Of a DNA stretch of 64,000 nucleotides, positions 61,301 through 64,000 are shown piece after piece. Origin of the DNA: Oscarella lobularis. Taxonomy: Eukaryota; Porifera; Homoscleromorpha; Homosclerophorida; Oscarellidae. Made by a program: the position numbers and the translations under genes. A model generated the notes under the pieces. The model saw nothing but the letters and a program-made list of their open reading frames with translations, did not search any database and was not told the DNA's origin. Where the stretch lies: the NCBI RefSeq assembly GCF_947507565.1, contig NC_089184.1, positions 806,001 through 870,000 of the forward strand. Reading direction: 5' to 3'. Numbering within the stretch: the first letter of the stretch is position 1; each line of letters starts with the position of its first letter.

Positions 61301-63979
61301 AACGCGACGCACATTTTCGGACGACAGTTGATCTCCGCTGACCATTGACTCGATTTCTTGCAAAGAGAAAGAAGAATGAGCCCGCGCTTTTTTAGACCTC
61401 TTCGCCTATCGTCGTACCCTTCACGGTGCATTGGAGAGGCAGAAACGTGCATGTGTGTCTGTTCGTGGTGAGAAGTAGAAATTCGCTGTGAATAGCAAAG
61501 GACGTGCAGTCTCGCGCGATCTGAGACGAGATATTGACTCGAGCCCCCCTCTACAGCAAATTCGAGATCTCACTTCGTTTGACTCGATGTAGAACCGATG
61601 CCACTCCGAAAGTCCAACCGGAACTTCCTGAGAATACGAAATTAAAAACGACGACGACAATGGAGGCCTCTTCGTACTTCATTTTTAAATATGGCCGTTG
61701 CTATCTGCGAACAAGGGTGCGGAAATGCAATAGGGGTCCCAGAGCTGTTCTTCCAGGGACAAAAAACTCCGGAATCTCCTTCTAAAGGATACGCGTTGTG
61801 TCTAATAAAACGAGCGACTACGATTTGGAAAAAAAAACCTCCTGAATAGACGTCCACAGAGCCGTCAACGTATTCGACGAGTAGAGACGTTGTGTCCGCA
61901 TTGGCATACATTTGAAGTGCCGGCAATCTCAAGGCAAAGCGCTTTCTAAATCCAAGACTCGTGTAGAGATAGAGATATTTGTTCTCGGGCTACTGTACCT
62001 CATTTGCGGTGCGAATTTTCCATCTTCTTTTGACAGCGCTATGATTTCAAATAGAAAATCGGCTCGATCGTCAGGCAGCCACGCCACCGCAAAGACAGTG
62101 GATTCCTTCCACCAGACGACGTGTCGTAGAGCCTCCACAATGCCAGCATCAAAATCAATTCTTAAACAAAAAACACGGAGAATGATTCTAGTTCACATAC
62201 GAACCATTACGTTGTACTTTCGAGTGTCCGTTAGCTCAGCAGCACCATCTTTCTGCGAAAGCAGCGCAAGTCTGCCGTCGGACAGCAAGGCGAGAACGCT
62301 TCCCGACGGCCCAAAGGTTATCTGATTGATTGGCGTCGGCAATTTGACTGTCTGCGCGGCGATCGGAGGAGGGACAACTCGATATTTGAAAGGAGTCAGA
62401 AGCAGTTGAGCTGAACAGAAGAACGCGGAGGAGATAATTGCAAGGGCCATACAAAAGTGGATACGCACCTCCGTCGATGACGGCAACTGTGCACGAATTT
62501 GTCGCCGCTATTCCTCCACTTTGATTCGTCGTCCACGAAAATTCGTAGCAAAAAAGTCCCCCGTCTAAAAGGAGATGTCGCGGCGACGTGCCAAATCGTC
62601 TCGCTCTTCCTCTCGATACCTGAAGTCATTACGTGCAGGCGATACGGTATTTCGGGATCCCACAAAAGAAACGCGACCGAGGAACGAAAATATCGCTTTT
62701 CCTGCTTCAAGTACCAATGATAGTTATTCGAATGCCACAACTGAACTAAAAAGTAGACAACCATTACGTGCGCACAGTGCAGTCCCAGCCTACTCACTAT
62801 ACGATTTCGAAACGGAAGAAGAAGAATCATTATCATCATCAGAAGGAAATTCTTCAAGCAATAGTGCCAACACCGACGAAGAATTGTTCCACTGCACTTC
62901 CCTCACCTATAAGCTAAGCTCAAAGCGTTCGGCCTCCCTAGATGGACTCTCTACCTTGACTTGACGCTTGCCAAACGGCAGTGAGAACTCGCCGTGTTTC
63001 AAGCCGTTTCTCTCGAAGAAGACGACGTCGTGTCGATGAGGCTTGCGTTGGGTCGAAGCAATGAGACTTCCAGACGGTCTGAATAGAAAGAGAAAAAAAA
63101 ATAAATCCCCCCTCTCAATCATTTACAAAAACGCTCCGCACCTCCAGTTCAATGCCTGCTCCAATCCGCTCACATCCTCGCTCGTCGACTGGAGAATTCC
63201 GTCTCTGTTCCAAACGCGAAGTTTTCTAGCTCCTAGAAAAAAAAGTTTCAGTTTGAGTGATGAGACGAGTGTCTTTGTACCCGTATCAGGAGAAAGAGCG
63301 CTGCACACAAAGTACTGACCGTCTCCTCTCCAGCTAACGCGCGGAACGCCGTCATCCCACGAAAAAGCAGGAGAAACGCCCTGTTAAACACGCTCAAACA
63401 TAGGCAAATCAAAAATTTGAGCTGATCGACCTCGGGCGTAGGATTAAGCCTCTTCGGTTTGCCATCACTTCCATGAAACTGCGTCTCTTTACTGCCCCAG
63501 CCCACGGCAACAAATGAATCTAGCAGTATTCATCATTAGTTTTGCACTCAAGTTTTTTTGCCTTGCCTTGTCCGAAATCCTTCCCGTGAATAGGTGTCTC
63601 TGTTAGCAGATCAAAGTCTTTGGTCATTAGCAGAACGGACATGTTTCCTGCAGGCGAGACATTCCAAAAAGGGTTAATTTTTTTCTCCTCCCCATCATAC
63701 CAGTGACAAATGCCACCAATTCCTGATCAGGACTCCACGCCATTGTACGAATCCCCGAGTCAACGCACCCCACACACTCAAACTAAATCATTAGAAAAGT
63801 ATGAGAAAAACTAAATTGTCTTGCGTTCGTTCCCTTGCCTCTTTGGAAGAGCAATGACACAATAGCACGTCTCCAGATTTCGATGCCAAGCAGACGGCAT
63901 CGTGCTCCAAGACGAATTCGATGCCCACGATCGTCGCGTCTGCGTGTCCCGCGTCGGATAGAGACGTTTCGAAGAGAAT
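58390..63979 (-). CDS. ELP1: Elongator complex protein 1 (ELP1/IKAP), 5' end missing
   Basis: ELP1 is the scaffold subunit of Elongator, which modifies wobble uridines of tRNAs. The window contains nearly the whole protein on the minus strand; roughly the first 40-50 residues lie beyond position 64000. The first visible exon (63839-63979) reads [29 protein letters not shown]40 landmarks: [106 protein letters not shown]. The C-terminal TPR-like half has [86 protein letters not shown] and the final exon (58390-58530) ending [17 protein letters not shown]. Intron 63783-63838 is GC-AG. About 25 short introns. Confidence 0.95.
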
Positions 63980-64000
63980 CTACGCAATGGGTGGGTCGCT

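Overview
The window is gene-dense eukaryotic, almost certainly animal, nuclear DNA. About 20 protein-coding genes sit on both strands, most broken by very short introns (typically 45-60 bp, GT-AG with a few GC-AG). The gene set is metazoan: a RASA1-type SH2-SH3-SH2-PH-C2-RasGAP, an IRAK/Pelle-type death-domain kinase, a CREB3-type membrane bZIP factor, a TIF1-like PHD-bromodomain protein, an AKAP13/ARHGEF28-type RhoGEF, a CAPN5-type calpain, otopetrin-like channels and nephrocystin-5/IQCB1. Compactness, moderate GC and tiny introns suggest an early-branching animal such as a homoscleromorph sponge; that is inference, not shown.

Layout. 1-7 kb: 3' end of NOL6 (+), LSM6 (-), SUB1/PC4 (-), ZFR (+). 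7-11.4 kb: intronless MYORG-like GH31 glycosidase (-), ending 29 bp from the ZFR stop, then a divergent Ras-like protein with a polyhistidine run (+). 11.9-18 kb: Integrator subunit 3 (+) and a canonical Ras-like GTPase (-). 18.3-22.6 kb: TIF1-like PHD-bromodomain gene (+) and IQCB1 (+). 22.6-27 kb: two tandem otopetrin-like genes (-), with a decayed copy of the IQCB1 3' end between them that records a segmental tandem duplication. 27.3-28.6 kb: CREB3-like (-). 28.9-29.7 kb: GC-rich block without a recognisable gene. 30.3-34.8 kb: AtuA/DUF1446 protein and an O-fucosyltransferase-like protein (both +). 35-40.2 kb: calpain and IRAK-like kinase (+). 40.3-41.8 kb: a secreted Cys-containing protein of unknown function (-). 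42.2-47.3 kb: RASA1 (+) and L-xylulose reductase (-). 48.2-55.4 kb: AKAP13-type RhoGEF (+). 55.7-57.1 kb: an ER-type JmjC protein with an EF-hand and HEEL C-terminus (-). 57.8-58.2 kb: a second GC-rich structured block. 58.4 kb to the end: ELP1 (-), truncated at its 5' end by the window.

These are mostly independent housekeeping and signalling genes, not an operon or gene cluster. Themes include nuclear RNA biology (LSM6, SUB1, ZFR, INTS3, NOL6, ELP1) and Ras/Rho signalling (two Ras-like proteins, RASA1, RhoGEF). Convergent pairs are packed so tightly that 3' UTRs must overlap neighbouring coding sequence. No complete transposon, CRISPR array, tRNA or rRNA gene was recognised.
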